64,000 nucleotides of DNA from positions 63,674,627 to 63,738,626 of the forward strand of contig NC_077223.1 of the NCBI RefSeq assembly GCF_024763615.1. Direction: 5' to 3'. This DNA comes from Phlebotomus papatasi (lineage: Eukaryota > Arthropoda > Insecta > Diptera > Psychodidae). Both the position numbers and the translations under genes were made by a program. The notes under the pieces were generated by a model that ran no database searches, was not told where the DNA came from, and worked only from the letters and a program-made list of their open reading frames with translations. Of the stretch, positions 29,599 through 43,800 are shown piece after piece. The first letter of the stretch is position 1; each line of letters opens with the position of its first letter.

Positions 29599-29820
29599 AC
29601 CTAAGGTGGAATGATAAATTTTTGATACTATCGATAATTTGGGCCGTAAAAATAAGTGAATGATAACTTTTTACACATTATTAGGCAATTTATTGTGACT
29701 TTCTTAATAGAATGTGACTGACAATAAATTTATTAGCTACAAAATGCACAGTTATCGTTAAAATTTTTCAGAATCGACAGTTGATATTATCGAAAAGAAG
29801 TTATCATGTTACCCCTGATC
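29599..29820. repeat. MITE with TATCGATA-rich subterminal repeats
   Basis: Left ACCTAAGGTGGAATGATAAA...TATCGATAA, right ATATTATCGAAAAGAAGTTA then TCATGTTACCCCTGAT, imperfectly inverted. A similar end (TCGATAGTATCGAAAAGTTA) is at 44456-44500. Confidence 0.5.
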
Positions 29821-29869
29821 TAAGACTCAACTAGATCAAGGTATACATTCACAGATCTTTAGTAACTCA

Positions 29870-30245
29870 GGATATCCGGGATTTTGGCTTTCTGGATTTG
29901 GGATTTCGGGATTTTGGCTTTTTGGGATTATGGCTATCGGGGTTTTGGTTTTTTCGGATTTTGGACTTCGGGATTTTGACTTTTTGGGACTTTGACGTTA
30001 CGGGATTTTAACCAATTCTAGATTTGGCTTTTAGGGATTTTGAACTGAACCTCTTGGGATTTCGACACATTCGGGATTTTGGCTTTTCGGGACTTTGGCG
30101 TTACGGGATTTTAACCAGTTCTAAATTTTGGCCTTTAGGGATTTTGAACCTCTTGGGATTTCGACTCATTCGGAATTTTGGAATTAACGATTTTGGGTTT
30201 CGGAATTTTAGTGTTTGAGATTTTGGCTTCCGGGATTTTGGTTGG
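29870..30245. repeat. Minisatellite of GGGATTTTGGCTTTC units
   Basis: About twenty imperfect copies of a roughly 15-base unit (CGGGATTTTGGCTTTT). Shorter relatives occur at 35600-35880, partly inverted, and 50745-50905. The 64-aa frame here is repeat-derived. Confidence 0.8.
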
Positions 30246-33200
30246 CACCGCCTTGGAAACGTCTTATAAATTTACTCATTCCAAATCAGTTGCAAATCAA
30301 GTGCTACCCTAAAATTGTAGATTAGAAGAACTTATAGTCTATTAAAACAACATTCGAGATAGGCAGCAGATCCGTGAAGGCACATATTTTATACGAAAGT
30401 TCATTCTCAGCAAGGATAATTGTGAATTTTTAGCATTGTTTAAAAGTGAAGATCTTAGGTTCTGATGGTGTTAGCAGAGTTCGTCTAGTTCGAAAGATTA
30501 AATACAAAGAAGAATGACAAAAACACTCGCTTGTGATTATTCGATTATCAATGTTCCATAGAAGTGATTAAATTCCAGAATCTATTGTTTAAGTCCTAGA
30601 CCCCAGAAGATAGCTTGGAATAATTACGAAATAAATGGTAAAATAGACCTTCCTTGATGTTTCTCTTTTTCTTCATGAAGGACATAAGAGTGATGTTTTC
30701 TTTATCAGGTATCGAATTGGGCATGAACAGGAAATGCAGGCGGTAATTCATCCTACTATGCTTGGATTAAATCAGAAATACAGATCTTGATTGATCAAGA
30801 AAAGGAATACTGGACTGGTAGGCTTTCTATGAATCCAATCAGACTGAGATTTTTCAAATCATACTTATCTCTTTTCGGACCGTACGAGAGAAAAAAATAA
30901 GATTATTATGGTAGGTAAACCAGATATAGAAATTTTTCTGATTAAAAAAAATAGTAATTAGTCTTCAAAAAAAATTAAATAGTTCTGAAAGAATCATAGA
31001 ATAGTATATTTAATTTTAGATTATAAAGGTCTCCATATACCAAATAATATAAGAAATAGATTTAAAGTACTTGTAAATTTTGACGAATTAGAATCGATTT
31101 TGTCAAGAAACGTTTTTAAAGAATGTTGCAGAGCATAAATGATTCTAAAAGTTATTTTAATTTGGATGTCATTCTACTTTATAATTATTGACAGAACATT
31201 TTTATAAAAATGGCTCAAAAAATTGTTTTTCGTTTTTGATACTCAGAGTTCTGGTAGAGTCAAGAGGTTTATGGGGTTTATGGGTTTTCGATTGGAACTT
31301 AACTCTAGTTGTGAAACGTTTTTAAATCCATGTTTTTAAACAATTTTTGAGGTTTATTTTTAAATTAATTGGATCATGCTTTTAAAATATGAGGTAAAAT
31401 ATTCGAAAGACTTCTTTAAACTTGAGACACTGATCGAAACCAATACCTTTGTATCCGCGAACTTGAAAGCGGTTAGGCTAAATTACTATAAATTTCATTT
31501 TAGAAAAATTAGTATAAGTATGTATATAAATTTCAGTTGTATTAAATTCGTAAAAATAATAGATGTAGCTTTTCTATAAGGCACTAACATAGCTAATTAG
31601 TTTTCAAATGATTTTGTACACAATAAAGTTTAAATAGAATAAATTGTATAATTCTAGGAAAGAAATTCCAATGATATTACTATTAATTCTCTTTATAACT
31701 TCAGAGTTCTAGAAGTTTTAGTGAATGTTCATCAGAAATGATTTTCAATTAGGAATTCTTCGAAGATGTTACGCATAGAGAAATTCCCCCGTAAAGACGT
31801 AGTGAACGTGGACTAAAACGCTTTAGACTTTTCGTCTGACCCTCACATACAAAATTTTCAGTGAGCATTCTCTTCGGACATTGAAGGTTTCTGCTGTGAC
31901 AAAATATCTGTTTAAAAAAGCCAAAGCTTTCAAGTCGTGCGAAAAATATGAGAAAAAAGAGTCGAGATAGCGCGAGGTTATTTGGAATTTACCTGTCGAT
32001 TACATCACATCGGTGCCGGTTATCTCTGGTCAGAAATACAGAGGCAAAACAGTGTATATCTGTGTTGATTCTCCCATCCCAAGATCATACACGAGAGTGA
32101 ATGGAAGCTTCCAACTTTCAATGCAAGATCGGAAGATGATTCGGGACAAAGAAACGGTCAAAAGTGAGTCTTGTGCACACAAACATATGCTGCCCATCTC
32201 CACTCCAGGTGTATTAATGTCCAGCTCAAGTCTGACCAAAACACTTGGACATACATCTCAAATGGTGTTACTGAAAATGAAATTGATTCTTGTATTGTGG
32301 GAATTTTATCATTTTTTTTCTTTACCTAACAACAAACAGGGTGTTTATTTTCAAAGTGAAATTTTTCATCTCTAGGTGATTCACATTTCGCGGAATTTCC
32401 CATGGTTCCAAAGAAAGAAGCATCTCTCATTCCATTTATGAGAACGAAAAAAGTCTTTTCCCTTTCAATTACTCACACGTTTAACTCAACAAGAGTAGGT
32501 TCAAATTTCAAAACACGATCACTAATTGAGATATGAATAATTGTGTTCATTTCCCAGCAAGTGGCAACCATCTCATTTTCTCAATTTACTCCAGTTGAAC
32601 CCTAAGTTGGTCTGCAATAAAAGATGATCAAGAGATTTTCTGTGTTGTCGATTTGTATCGCAATTGTTCACTCTACGCACATGGTTATTTGCAGATGAAA
32701 TAAATCGCTGTTTATCTTACTTCTCAGCATATTTACATATCGACTTTCTCATATCACAAGACAAATATTTACCACTTTTCTGTTTTTCGCACAAAGATCC
32801 CCTTATTGAGATGGTGTTTTAATGTTTTTAATTGCGGAACTAGTGGAGAAAACATTAGTTTAAATAATGTTTCTCTAGGGATTTTAGATTAAATACAGAT
32901 AACACCGCACTATTCAGAGTAAACATGATTCTTATCGGATTATAATGAAATGACTCGTACTGCTGCAATTAACCGAAAGCATTACTAATTTTATATGCAA
33001 AAGATAGAACTAATTTGGACACTATCCTTTATTGAGGTATTTAGAAGTTTAGGATAGAAGATAGTTTAATAAACATAATAATTAGTTTAAATTGGAAAAG
33101 CTACCAATTTCATTAAACTTTATCTTAATTAAAATATTTTAAATGTAGAATAGTATTTTTTTCGTAGATTTAATAATGCTGAACCTTAACTTAGTTAGCA

Positions 33201-34034
33201 TCTTGAACTGATTATCTTAAGATTTTCACATACTTTAAATTTATATTATTACCTAATTATATCGTATCTAGTCAGTTTTCACTACTGCTCTAGTGTCTAA
33301 ATAAATGTTCGAGTTAAAAGGAATTTATTAGGAAAAGTATATCAACATTATTTTGATCTTAGTTCTGATTGAGATTTATAAGTTTATAGAATTTATACTA
33401 TCTTGAATTTGATGGAAATCTGTAAATGCAAATTAGATTGAATCTATTTTAAGTCCTAACCTATTTCTCTTAGATCTCGATTTAGGCCTAATTCAAATTT
33501 AGTAGTGAAATCTAATAAAAATTAATATCTTATCATTTTTTTTACTTACGTTTCACATTCAACATACCTAATACTGTGATACTTGTTGAAAAAAATTCGA
33601 CCTTATTTAAATTCATTTGGTAACTTACCTCAACCCACCTAAGTCTATCTTGATTTAAAACTATCAAACCTAAACCCGATAACTGAATTCAACCTACATC
33701 AGACCTATATGCACTTGTTTATACCTTAATTAAAACACCACTCTAATTTTGGTTTTAAACATGATTTATATGTATCTTAAATTATTTAACCATTTCAAAC
33801 CTAATTTTAATAATACAATTTAAATTATATAGAATTTGGTTTAAAACTTCAATTGCCTATATCGAATCAATGTCTACAACTATTAGTTTACATATAAGCT
33901 TTATAGGATATAGTAGAAGTGGTTCTTCTGGCATTTGCCATGGAAATCACTTCCTTTTAAATTAAAAGACTTCTAATTTTTGCCAAAGCTTTCGATTTCG
34001 ACCCTTTGGTTTGGATTTTCTTTAGTAGGTCAAT
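30246..34034. other. Intergenic, no gene supported
   Basis: AT-rich sequence without recognisable genes. The 120-codon frame from 32013 lies in locally higher-complexity sequence (31800-32600), but I find no splice partner or domain. Confidence 0.4.
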
Positions 34035-34038
34035 TTAA

Positions 34039-34182
34039 CCATTTAAGGATGAGTGGGACACTGGTCTCCCCAAAACAAAAATAATTTTTTTTGACTAGAG
34101 AACGCTATTTTGTCCTCCAATACCCAGAAAAAATTATTTTCGTTTTTGCGGCACCGGTGTCCCAATCGTCCTTAATAAGTTA
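34039..34182. mobile_element. piggyBac-type MITE (ACCGGTGTCC family)
   Basis: TTAA at 34035-34038 is followed by CCATTTAAGGATGAGTGGGA. The right end reads GCACCGGTGTCCCAATCGTC. The right TTAA is no longer intact. Confidence 0.65.
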
Positions 34183-34566
34183 GGCCCTTTACAAATTATT
34201 TCGTTTTTCAGCTGACACTCTGTCGCTTTAATCTTTTTTTTTCGGGAATTTTGTATCAAATTTTAGATTAACGCGAAGAGAAGTTCAATAAGGGATACAA
34301 TTTTTTAAAAATTGTTAAAACTTAGTCTAAAATTTATTACAAAATTCCCAAATAAACTATTTGAGAATTTTTATTTTATATTACTCAAATTGTAAAATAA
34401 AATCAAATTGTAAAATATATTTATATTACCCACTGAAGAAAACCCACAGCAAGGATGGAAAACTCAAGAAAAAATTCTAACTTTTTTAATCTGAAAAGAA
34501 AAGAATTCTCTAGCGAACATCGGAAAAGCTTCGACTACAATAGATACTCCATCAGATAGTCAGATA

Positions 34567-35006
34567 GCGTGGGGGCATTACTTGTGGCCTCTGTCTTTAC
34601 TTATGGCCTCCTCCCAAAAAACTTAACTTATCGCAAAACGATATCGAAAAACCTCAAAATTAAAAATATTTTATGTAAAGTAAAGTGCCCTTGAGTCGAC
34701 CGGTTCCTCGACTCGACTGGTGGTTTTGAATGTTTTAATGGTGAATTTCTATAAAATTGTCACTGATTCGTATTTATTTATGGAATAATTGACCTATTAA
34801 TGTTAGATCATAGGCCAAATATTAGTGCAAATATAAATAAATTGAATAAATAACTCTACCGGTCGAATTGAGGAACCGGTCGACTCGAGGCCACTTTATC
34901 TTACTAGGATAACACATCAATTTTTTTGGTTTTCAGAATGATTTTCTAACAAAAATTTGCACAAGGTCATAAGTAAAGATAGGCCACAAGTAATGCTGCC
35001 ACCCTA
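34567..35006. mobile_element. MITE with GGGGGCATTACTTGTGGCC termini, interrupted by another MITE
   Basis: The left end GCATTACTTGTGGCCTCTGT then CTTTACTTATGGCC is matched inverted by GGTCATAAGTAAAGATAGGC then CACAAGTAATGCTGCCACCC. A second element (34682-34900) is inserted within it. Confidence 0.8.
34682..34900. mobile_element. Nested MITE with GAGTCGACCGGTTCCTC termini
   Basis: Left AAAGTGCCCTTGAGTCGACC then GGTTCCTCGACTCGAC; right GTCGAATTGAGGAACCGGTC then GACTCGAGGCCACTTT. The inverted ends are about 36 bp. It lies entirely inside 34567-35006. Confidence 0.85.
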
Positions 35007-35599
35007 CATAATCCAAAGTGTATTGGATTTAGTTTGGATTAAAACTGGGATTGAATAAAATATGTAAATAAAACTGTATCTTGTTTAAAAGGTAAAAACT
35101 TATTTTATAGATACACAGACCCTATTTTTAGATTAACTAATGTTATATCTTTTAGCTTTCTAATTACCTATTTAATTTTGTATTACTTTAATTTTGATTC
35201 TAAAATCTAGTTTTATGATACTTTCTTACCAAATACTTTATTTCAAATTCCAAATTCAAATTCATTTAGAGTAATAATAGTTCCCTTATATATTATTCAA
35301 TCCCAGAACAGCAAATAAATCTAAAATCAAAAGTGTAGTTAATTTTTGTTTATTTTTTATTATGATTTTTTAAAATAAAATCTTTAACGTATAAAATAAA
35401 AAAATATGATGATTTTTTTCTGATATATGTATTTACAAATTTTCAAAATTCAATTTTGAGGCCCGATTTTCCGAGCCCCCTAAAGCCCTGATGAGAAGCT
35501 TATTGGAAATAAAAGGAACAACAAACATTTTTTTTATTTTACAACTAGAGAATTATACTCAGAAGATTTACAAAAATCTATATTCGATTTTTTCGGTGG

Positions 35600-35880
35600 C
35601 AGCCAAAATCCCGAAAGCCAAAATTTTGAAAAGGTCAAAATACCGAAAACCAATTTCCCGAATTTTCAAAATCCTGAAAGGGATGAAATTATATGGAGGA
35701 ATATCTTTAGAATAATTTCCTAATAAGACATAGAAGATTTTCCTTTGCCTCCAGCAAGCGCGGGTGCAATCGTGGGAGTAGCTATGATACTTTTAAGAAT
35801 TCGACATTTTGGCTTTCGGGATTTTGGCGTTCCGGATTTTGGTTTTCGGAGTTTTGGCGTTCGGGATTTTGACTGGAACA
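35600..35880. repeat. GGGATTTTGGC minisatellite, inverted halves
   Basis: AATCCCGAAAGCCAAAATTT at 35607 runs opposite to TTTGGCTTTCGGGATTTTGG at 35809, so this locus has units in both orientations around unrelated sequence. Confidence 0.65.
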
Positions 35881-36136
35881 CGATTTTTTGACATTGTTGT
35901 TAACAAATAAATAAAGCAATTTTCTATCATACTTTACCTTCTAAAATAAGGTGTTTATTAAAAAAATCTTGTGTCGTTGAGGAATTTATTATACAATCGC
36001 TACATTATAGTTTTAAAGAAAAAGCGATTGAAATTGTCATTCCCGACTGATCAAGTCCAATAATATAAATTTCCAAATCCTTTATGATCTAGAACTTAAT
36101 TTTTATTGACTTAAAACTTTGAGATAATATTCTTAT

Positions 36137-36270
36137 GCCCTAGACACACTTACGACTTAAGCCGAGAGGCGACTTAGTGGAAAATGATGGAAATGTAGTT
36201 TGACCATTATTTCTAATATAATTACGCTAAGCCGTCTCTTGGCTAATCCTCAGGTCTGTCAAGGCCCTTA
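36137..36270. repeat. Short MITE (GCCCTAGACACACTTA ends)
   Basis: Left GCCCTAGACACACTTACGAC then TTAAGCCGAGAGGCGACTTA; right CTAAGCCGTCTCTTGGCTAA then TCCTCAGGTCTGTCAAGGCC. Imperfect inverted termini of about 40 bp. Confidence 0.65.
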
Positions 36271-36592
36271 GTTCCACTACTTATAAAAAAATGTTTTTTT
36301 TTTTTTTAAATTGGAAAACCCAATTCAACCCTCTTGATAAAAGGGGTAAATAGTTCTGATTCTCACGAATTACTGTGAGTGCCGATCAGTCGATTAGAGA
36401 GGTCGATCGGCGCCGATCAGTCGATTAGATCAATTGATCGGCGCTGTTCTCATGTCCACCTATACATGACATGCTTTAATATCAAATCATAAGGTTTAAG
36501 AGAATTATGTATATGATCTTAACAATGAAATAACGATTCATGACTCGCTCGATTATCCAATTATTCTAAAGAGCTTCAGAGAAAGTTCCTAT

Positions 36593-37842
36593 TTATGTTT
36601 CCTGGCGGAAAAAAGTGCTTAAAATGCACTCATCATCAAATTTTGCAATTTTGCACGTGAATTGGAAACGATCGCGATCTTCGTTGTCACGATCATTGTC
36701 TGTTGGGGACTTCTCCCCGAAATTTTCCGCTTCATCACCCTGTTGATTGGGAAAATGACTGCATGATGGGTGTGTATGCGTTTCACCTGAATGAGTGTGT
36801 GACGAGCTTCGATTTTCCATCCAATAAAAATTGTACATCTATATACAATTGCACAACACAAGCAAGAGCTGAAGAAGTGTTAGCTTTTCGTGAGAGTGAA
36901 TGATGGAATAGGTTTCTGGGCTGGATTAGATGATTGATATTTACAGCAACCTGTTGAATAAAAAAATTTAGATGAGGATCTCTGCTGGATCATTGTGCAG
37001 AGATTTGAGTAACAGGCGAATATGGGCGGGAAAATGTCAAGTAAGGGTGTACAGAAAAATGGCGCGAAAAACCGATGAGGAGCCCAATACATCTCTGGGG
37101 TAATCGACTGATTCGAGTTCCAGCAAAAGGCAGCAGCAGCTTGAGCCAGCCAGGTATTCAAGTCTCGTTTCCATTCAGGTGTGTTATGTGGTCTTGGATT
37201 GAGTAACAAATTCACAATTTTTGTGCTCTGGAAATAAGCATTCTTGTAAATCTACCAATAGTCGTGCCTTTTTTTGCGTTCCCATCTTCCAGTTGCTTTT
37301 TCTGCATTAGCCACAAAAATAGTCATCTCTATACCGTGAAATAAATTTCAAGAGAGATTTACAAAAAAAAAGTAATAAGAGTTAGACGACAGTGTGAGAG
37401 AGATAGAACGTGTTTTGTGCTGTAAATCTTGTTTTTTGACCAACTGAGAACTGTCTGGGGAGAAGAACAAGATCACAAAAGGAGAGAATACCCAGTGAAT
37501 CAGTTTGAAAACGGACACAGCACAGAAAGGGTAGCTCATCTAGCAGATTGTGGTACATCAGTGCAGAGTTTTTTTTGTGTTACGAAAGAATCTAATGAGA
37601 ATATCTGCCGAGGGAAGAGAAAAAGTGAGGAAAAGTGCTTAAAGATTGTGAAGAAAAAATAATTTAAATAAGAATTTTGAGCGCATCATAGTGAAGATCA
37701 GTGCTTGGATCCCAGCGTCAGTGTTGGTTAGCGATCAATTGATCGCGTGCTTTTGAGAATACAAGTGAATGTGGCTCCGTGTGGACGGAGTGTGAGGCAG
37801 AGTAGAGGCAAAAAGAGGTGAAGATCCAGAGACAAGTACACA
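36593..37842 (+). promoter_or_regulatory. Probable upstream and 5' UTR region of the Sip1-like gene
   Basis: This stretch is less AT-rich and free of MITE termini, unlike its surroundings. Initiator-like TCAGTG motifs occur at 37698 and 37718, within 150 bases of the start codon. No TATA box is convincing. Frames on both strands here are short and unsupported. Confidence 0.35.
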
Positions 37843-40800
37843 ATGTCAGCAGAAAGTCAACGCAATGCAGTGGATTCTGTGGAGGCGCGAAAGAAGCCAC
37901 GCTTATGTCATGTGGTCAAGCGCGAGGACTTCGATGGCTATGGCTTCAATCTGCACGCCGAGAAGGGCAAGCCCGGCCAGTATATTGGGAAGGTGGATGA
38001 GAATTCACCAGCTGAGATGGCAGGATTGCGCCAGGGAGACAGAATCATCGAGGTGAACGATGTGAACATTGGCACCGAAACCCACAAACAGGTGGTTCAG
38101 CGCATCAAAGCCAATCCCAACGAGGTGGGTCCCTCAGATTATTTTCTATTCAGTACACGATTTCCAGCACAAAAAAAAATTGGTGAAAAGATTGATTTAG
38201 CTTATATTAGCTGTGATTCTTTCATTGGTAATACGGTTTCTTATCCAACTTGGGTGCAATGACTGTCGTTTGTCGAAAATAATACGCTCAAATACGGTAA
38301 AATTTGGAAAGACGGAGATTTAAGAAACAGCTCAATTTCATCTGTATTTGACTATTGAAGCCGTCCTTCAATGCCCGACTTTCGATGTGTCCGAGTTTCA
38401 AAGCTATCCGACTTTTAGAAAATTACTCTATCCCGGACAAACTGAAAATGATGAAAATTAAAAAAAAAACAGTGACAATCCCAGATTAGCTGATAGATGA
38501 GATTTTTACAGGCGGCTTCGGGTACTCGGGCTCGGAGTGCTTGCAACTTGAAATGCGTGCAAATTCGATTGTGAATTGAATTTTGCCGATAACGCCGACA
38601 ACAGTTTTCAACTTACTTAACTGAAAATTCAACTTACAATGGAATTTTTCAGTTTTTGAAATTATGACAATTAGAACCAGTAGTGGAATTCTCTAAGTTG
38701 GGGAAAAGGTCCTGGCAGTGTTCTTGGACGTGTCCAAAGCCTTCGATACAGTTTCCCATGAAATTTTCGATTAGTTCTTTTCAATTTACAGTAAACTCTC
38801 TCTCGATCGGGCATATGGGGCAAAATGTCATCCAAATTATCGTGAGATTTAGACATCAAAATCATTGTAAATTTCACAAAAAGCGCTCAAATATAAAGAA
38901 TTACGATAAAACAAGAGGAACTACAGCGAATTTGAACAAATTTGCTTTAAAATCAAACGTTAAAATTGTCAACAAAATTTTGCGCCCGATTGAAAAGACC
39001 CGATTGAGCGAGAGTCTACTATACTACATAAAAAAAATTTAAATTTGTCATGTGACATTATCATACTGTTTCAGAATTCCCTTACAGGGCTATGGTCATT
39101 TGAATATTCGATTTTTGATCTTTTTTATAGCTCGGATCAAGAGAGTTGCGCGACATAACTTTTTTTAAACGAAAGCTTTTAGATTCAGCTATAACATACT
39201 AAAATTTGTTTAAAGATGGCGAGGAGTCGATCTGATATTACCAATTTCTTCCCTTGTTTCTTCCTGCCCATTTATATTTGTTTAAAATATTTTGAAAACT
39301 TGCTGCATTGCCTATTGATGAGAATTTACTAGGAGTCTGGAAAAGTATTCGTGGCATTGTCTCAGCGCATTTTATCGAGCGATTACTACTTATAACATTA
39401 ACGTGCTACTCCATTATTAGAGTTTCTTGTATGATTAGGTGGTCTTTCGTAGTCTGACTTTCAGTGTGTTCTACTTTCATAACTGTCCGACTTTTGGAAA
39501 TGACCCTATTTTACCGTTTCGCGAAAACGCAGCGTAGTATTTTACTACGTTCAAACTTCTATATTTTGTGCCAAAAAACGGATTTGTGAGAAAATTTGCT
39601 TTTTCCCATTAACTTAAAAAAAAAACAAAAGCTTATCGTTTGTTTGAGGAGGCCTTCCACTAACATGCATCATCTAAATGAACCGTAAAAATTAAATGCT
39701 TTAGAAATGGTGATATCAACATTAAGAACAGAAAGACCAAAAATAATAATGAACGCCGATCTACAAAAGTGAAACTGAGAACTATTCAGGAGGGGAATTC
39801 TGTAACGCTCTGACAATGCCATATGACAAATTCGGTTTGAATCTCAGGAGAGCTTTTTCGAAAATGCGATTCTCTAGCCATGACATTGTCATTTTAGCTT
39901 ACGTGACATTGTCAAAAGTCACATATTTGAGATTTTTGGAAATTAAAATGACAATGAATGTTGTTAAATAAATCAACCAAGACAGACTGTATTTGCATAA
40001 TATCACTAAGTAAAGACATTTTATTAAAAAATCAGTGAATTGCAGTTTCGAACTCATATTATATGACAAAAAAGCACGATTGGCATTGTCAGGTTTCGAA
40101 CTCACGCGTGACAATGTCACGAAAATTACAGAATTCCCCTACAGGCATCATTACCGATAACAATTAATCAATTGAAGCAATAATTTTTTCAAAAAACTGC
40201 CAGCGTGCAATGTACGAAAATTCAAATTTTTCACAATATTTTTTTCTTCTTTAAATATTGCAAAATAAATGTAAAATTAATCTTTAAAACATGGATTTTA
40301 AAGTTCGGAACTTGGTCCAAATTGTGTATATGAATAAGCTAATAAGTTAGAGAAATCACCAAAAATGCTAAAATATTTCGCTAAGGGCTAAAGTAGATTT
40401 ATGATTTCTATTAAAAATTGATTCTGAAATGTTTGGGTTATTAAGAAAAATATACGGAAAGAGTACATAAAGATCGGTTTTAGAGCAGATAAAATAAGAG
40501 ATATAAAAACATATTGTCGAGATAATTCAGATAAGGAAAATTATCTCTTGCCAAATCTGAGTTATACTGTACAATGGACCGCTACAGTAATATGATACCG
40601 GTTTTAATTGTTGGTCGTTTTCATAATCAGGGTTGTTTAAGACCTATTTCCTGAATCGCAGAATCACAATATCTGTGAACGTGAAAGAATCACAAGCTAA
40701 AATTAATTTAAAACCCACTTCAGTTAGTCAAAGACTCAATTGCTTTGACTATCTGACTCTCTTGTTGCTCCAATTTTCGATCCAACACATAAACAATTTG

Positions 40801-43800
40801 CGAATTTTTCTTGTCCCATGTTGTACATAATTTAATCAAAAATTGATTGTTCAATTAACTTTTTATCAAAAACAATTTTGTCCCAAAAGCTTTTGTAATA
40901 TAGCGTTCAATTAGTGATTTAAAAATAGCTGTTGAATAATATTTTGAGACTAACAGGGCACAACAGATAAAACTCGTTTATAGTGATGCTAAAAAAATTT
41001 AAAATTAAATTTTATGAAAAGTAGATTATTCGCTTTTTCGTCACTTTCAGAAAAAAAATGAACTTCATTTGATTAAAACCTTTTTGCTTTTCGATGAATT
41101 TGAGCTCAAAATTTGCCAAAAACAATACGCTTCGATATGCTCAGGTAGTTTTTGCTATTCATTTCTTTGCTAAATAGTTCCAAAAGCATTTTCCGTGACC
41201 ATGCAAAATGTTTCATTTTGCCAACATTGAAATATTATGAATTTTACTATTAATCGTCATCTTTATTCATAAATCATTTGAATTTTATTTATGGAATTCA
41301 CTGGTGAACAGTGGTTATTGCAGCCTATGAAATGATAAATAAATAAATGGCTTTGTTTAGTTTTTAATATTATAATATTGAATTTTCCTATTGTTTTAAA
41401 AATACATTAAATATGCATTGGGTATGGTTATCATATCGTAGAGGTAATGCTCAAAAATGGATTAGAAAGGCATTTCAGATAAAACAACTTTAATCAGTTG
41501 AAGTTTGTTTTTCTATTTATACTCCTTTTTGTTTAATTATGCTTCAATTTTATTCCAAAATATTCAGAATTTTTATTTTTGGAAAAACACAGTATTCGGT
41601 TAACGTATCTGCACACTACATAAATGAAAAATAGATACAATCTAAAATTGTAAATTTAACCATGTGATGATACATATATTGTTTAATTCATGCAATGATA
41701 ATGGGATGTTCAATATCTCTATTCATTATCAATATAAAATTATGTAGTATTATTCAATAAATTTAATTGATTGGTTTAATGCCCAAAATAAAACTTAATT
41801 TATGTTATGATAAGAAAAATTTCTGGATAGAAGTTTATTTAGTTTTTACATTGATACAGCTGTTTAAATTAAATGAACAGGCAGATAGCAAAATATATTT
41901 ATTGATTTTAATGCCAGGGATCGTACAAGTTTTTTTTTCCAATCTCTCAATATGATATAACAAATAAAGCTACGTTTACAGAAAAAACATGTGCAAGGTA
42001 TTTCCATATTCAAACTATTTAAAATAAATTAAGAATTAATACGTGGAATTACAAAATACTATAATTTAAATTTATAGTGTTTGTAAAAAGAAAATTATAA
42101 ACTTATTAATTTTTATTATAAATGAATATTATTGGTTCTCAAAAAAGAATTTGATCCTTCATATTTGCTTGCTAGAAATTTCTAAGACACAAAATAGAAT
42201 TCGGTCGTTTCAAAATCACGCACTGATAAAGTCTTAGGGCTTCGTATAATCATTATAAATCCAAAATATTCATTGTTTTTTTTTTTAAATCTTATTTTAT
42301 CATTTCTAAAACGAAAACAGTTTTTTTCTGATAAGGTTTTCGAGGCAATTCAAAAAAAAAAATGTTGAAGAGTGATATGAACGGTATATAAAAACAAGTT
42401 TTCGGTCTTTTAATGAAGGTAATTTTGTGAATGGTTTACCGAGTTCACTACTATCCCGAACCGAAGTCGACATAATTTACCACTTCATTTCTATTTTATT
42501 ACCGAATGATAGATAATACGTCGAAAAATTGACAATCTTCATGTAATTATATTTCAAACCGCACTTTGATCTTAGCCGTTAGGCCGAGAAGCGATTCATT
42601 AATTATATTTTCCATTTTCTAACAATTTAAAATTGTGAAACGATTTAAAAAAAAACTAGATCTTTGAGGACAAATACATGACAAAATCGAATGATTCTAG
42701 GTACTGATCTTTCGAAAACGGCTCCTAGATTTTTTTCATTTTCGAATATGCTTTTTTTTAGGTAGTCAAGGCAAATATTTCGTTCTTAGATACTGTTTGA
42801 AATACATTTCGATATCGAATTTTCTAAGGACAATGTTTAACCACTTTGAAGGGCCTATTTTTCAACATATTTGCTTAAATTTGAATTTTTTGAAAGATTT
42901 TGAAATTTCTAACCTGATTGCATCTGACTTAATCGGTAATTAATCGTTAAAGTACGTACCTTTTTCGGATTTTTTTTATTTGTCCGTATGATTGTTACTC
43001 ACGCTGAAATATTCGAAAATGTACTTTCTTGGGCAATTTTTTATTTCGGTATGATTTTCTAAATTTATGAATCAATTTAATCGGTAGTAAACCGAAATGC
43101 ACCTTAAAACCACGCGAAAAGATAGTACACGGAAAGCTCTTTCTTGCGAGTTCAATCATTCTGCAAAGCTGGGACGTTTTGCCATCTCTTTTTTTTTTAT
43201 AGAAAAAAAAAATAAAAGAGAAAATTAGGAAAAAAGATCTCCAACGAAAGCTTAATTTAACTTGTTAAACCTATTGAAATTTGAACTGAAAATATTAAGA
43301 GCGAATTCAAGATCAAGCAGGGAATATTAATACTTTTATTTGAGCTCCCAAGGGTTCTTTCAGTGAAGTTTTTAGTAGGATTAGTATTTCAAATGTCCAC
43401 TTCAAGAATATAATTAATGCTAGGTTTATTTTCCTTTAACATTAGAAATTCTAAACTATCATAGTTAAAATTAAAATAATTTAGGGTAACTGTACCAAAT
43501 TTCGGCATAGTTGCATGCAAGCGCCAAAGTCTTAAGTTTTAAATGTACAGTAGAGCCTCGCTATAGGCCATCGCTCTATAGTCCACAATTTATCTACCGT
43601 TGATTTCAAAACACTGATTTTATGTTAGGTTATGTTTTTTAGTACGCGACATGCAATGTCATAATTATTTTAATATTTTTGGCAAACTTTATTGAGTAGT
43701 TGTGATAATTGTGATCCATAATGAAGAGAGCGAGGATAAGTACCACAAACGCAAAGAAAGTGGAAGCCGTCGAGCAATTTCAATACTAAAAGTCGTTGAT

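Noticed and set aside
32013..32375. 120-codon plus frame in somewhat higher-complexity DNA
   Set aside because: No domain, no partner exon and no promoter evidence; kept only as a note in the intergenic entry.
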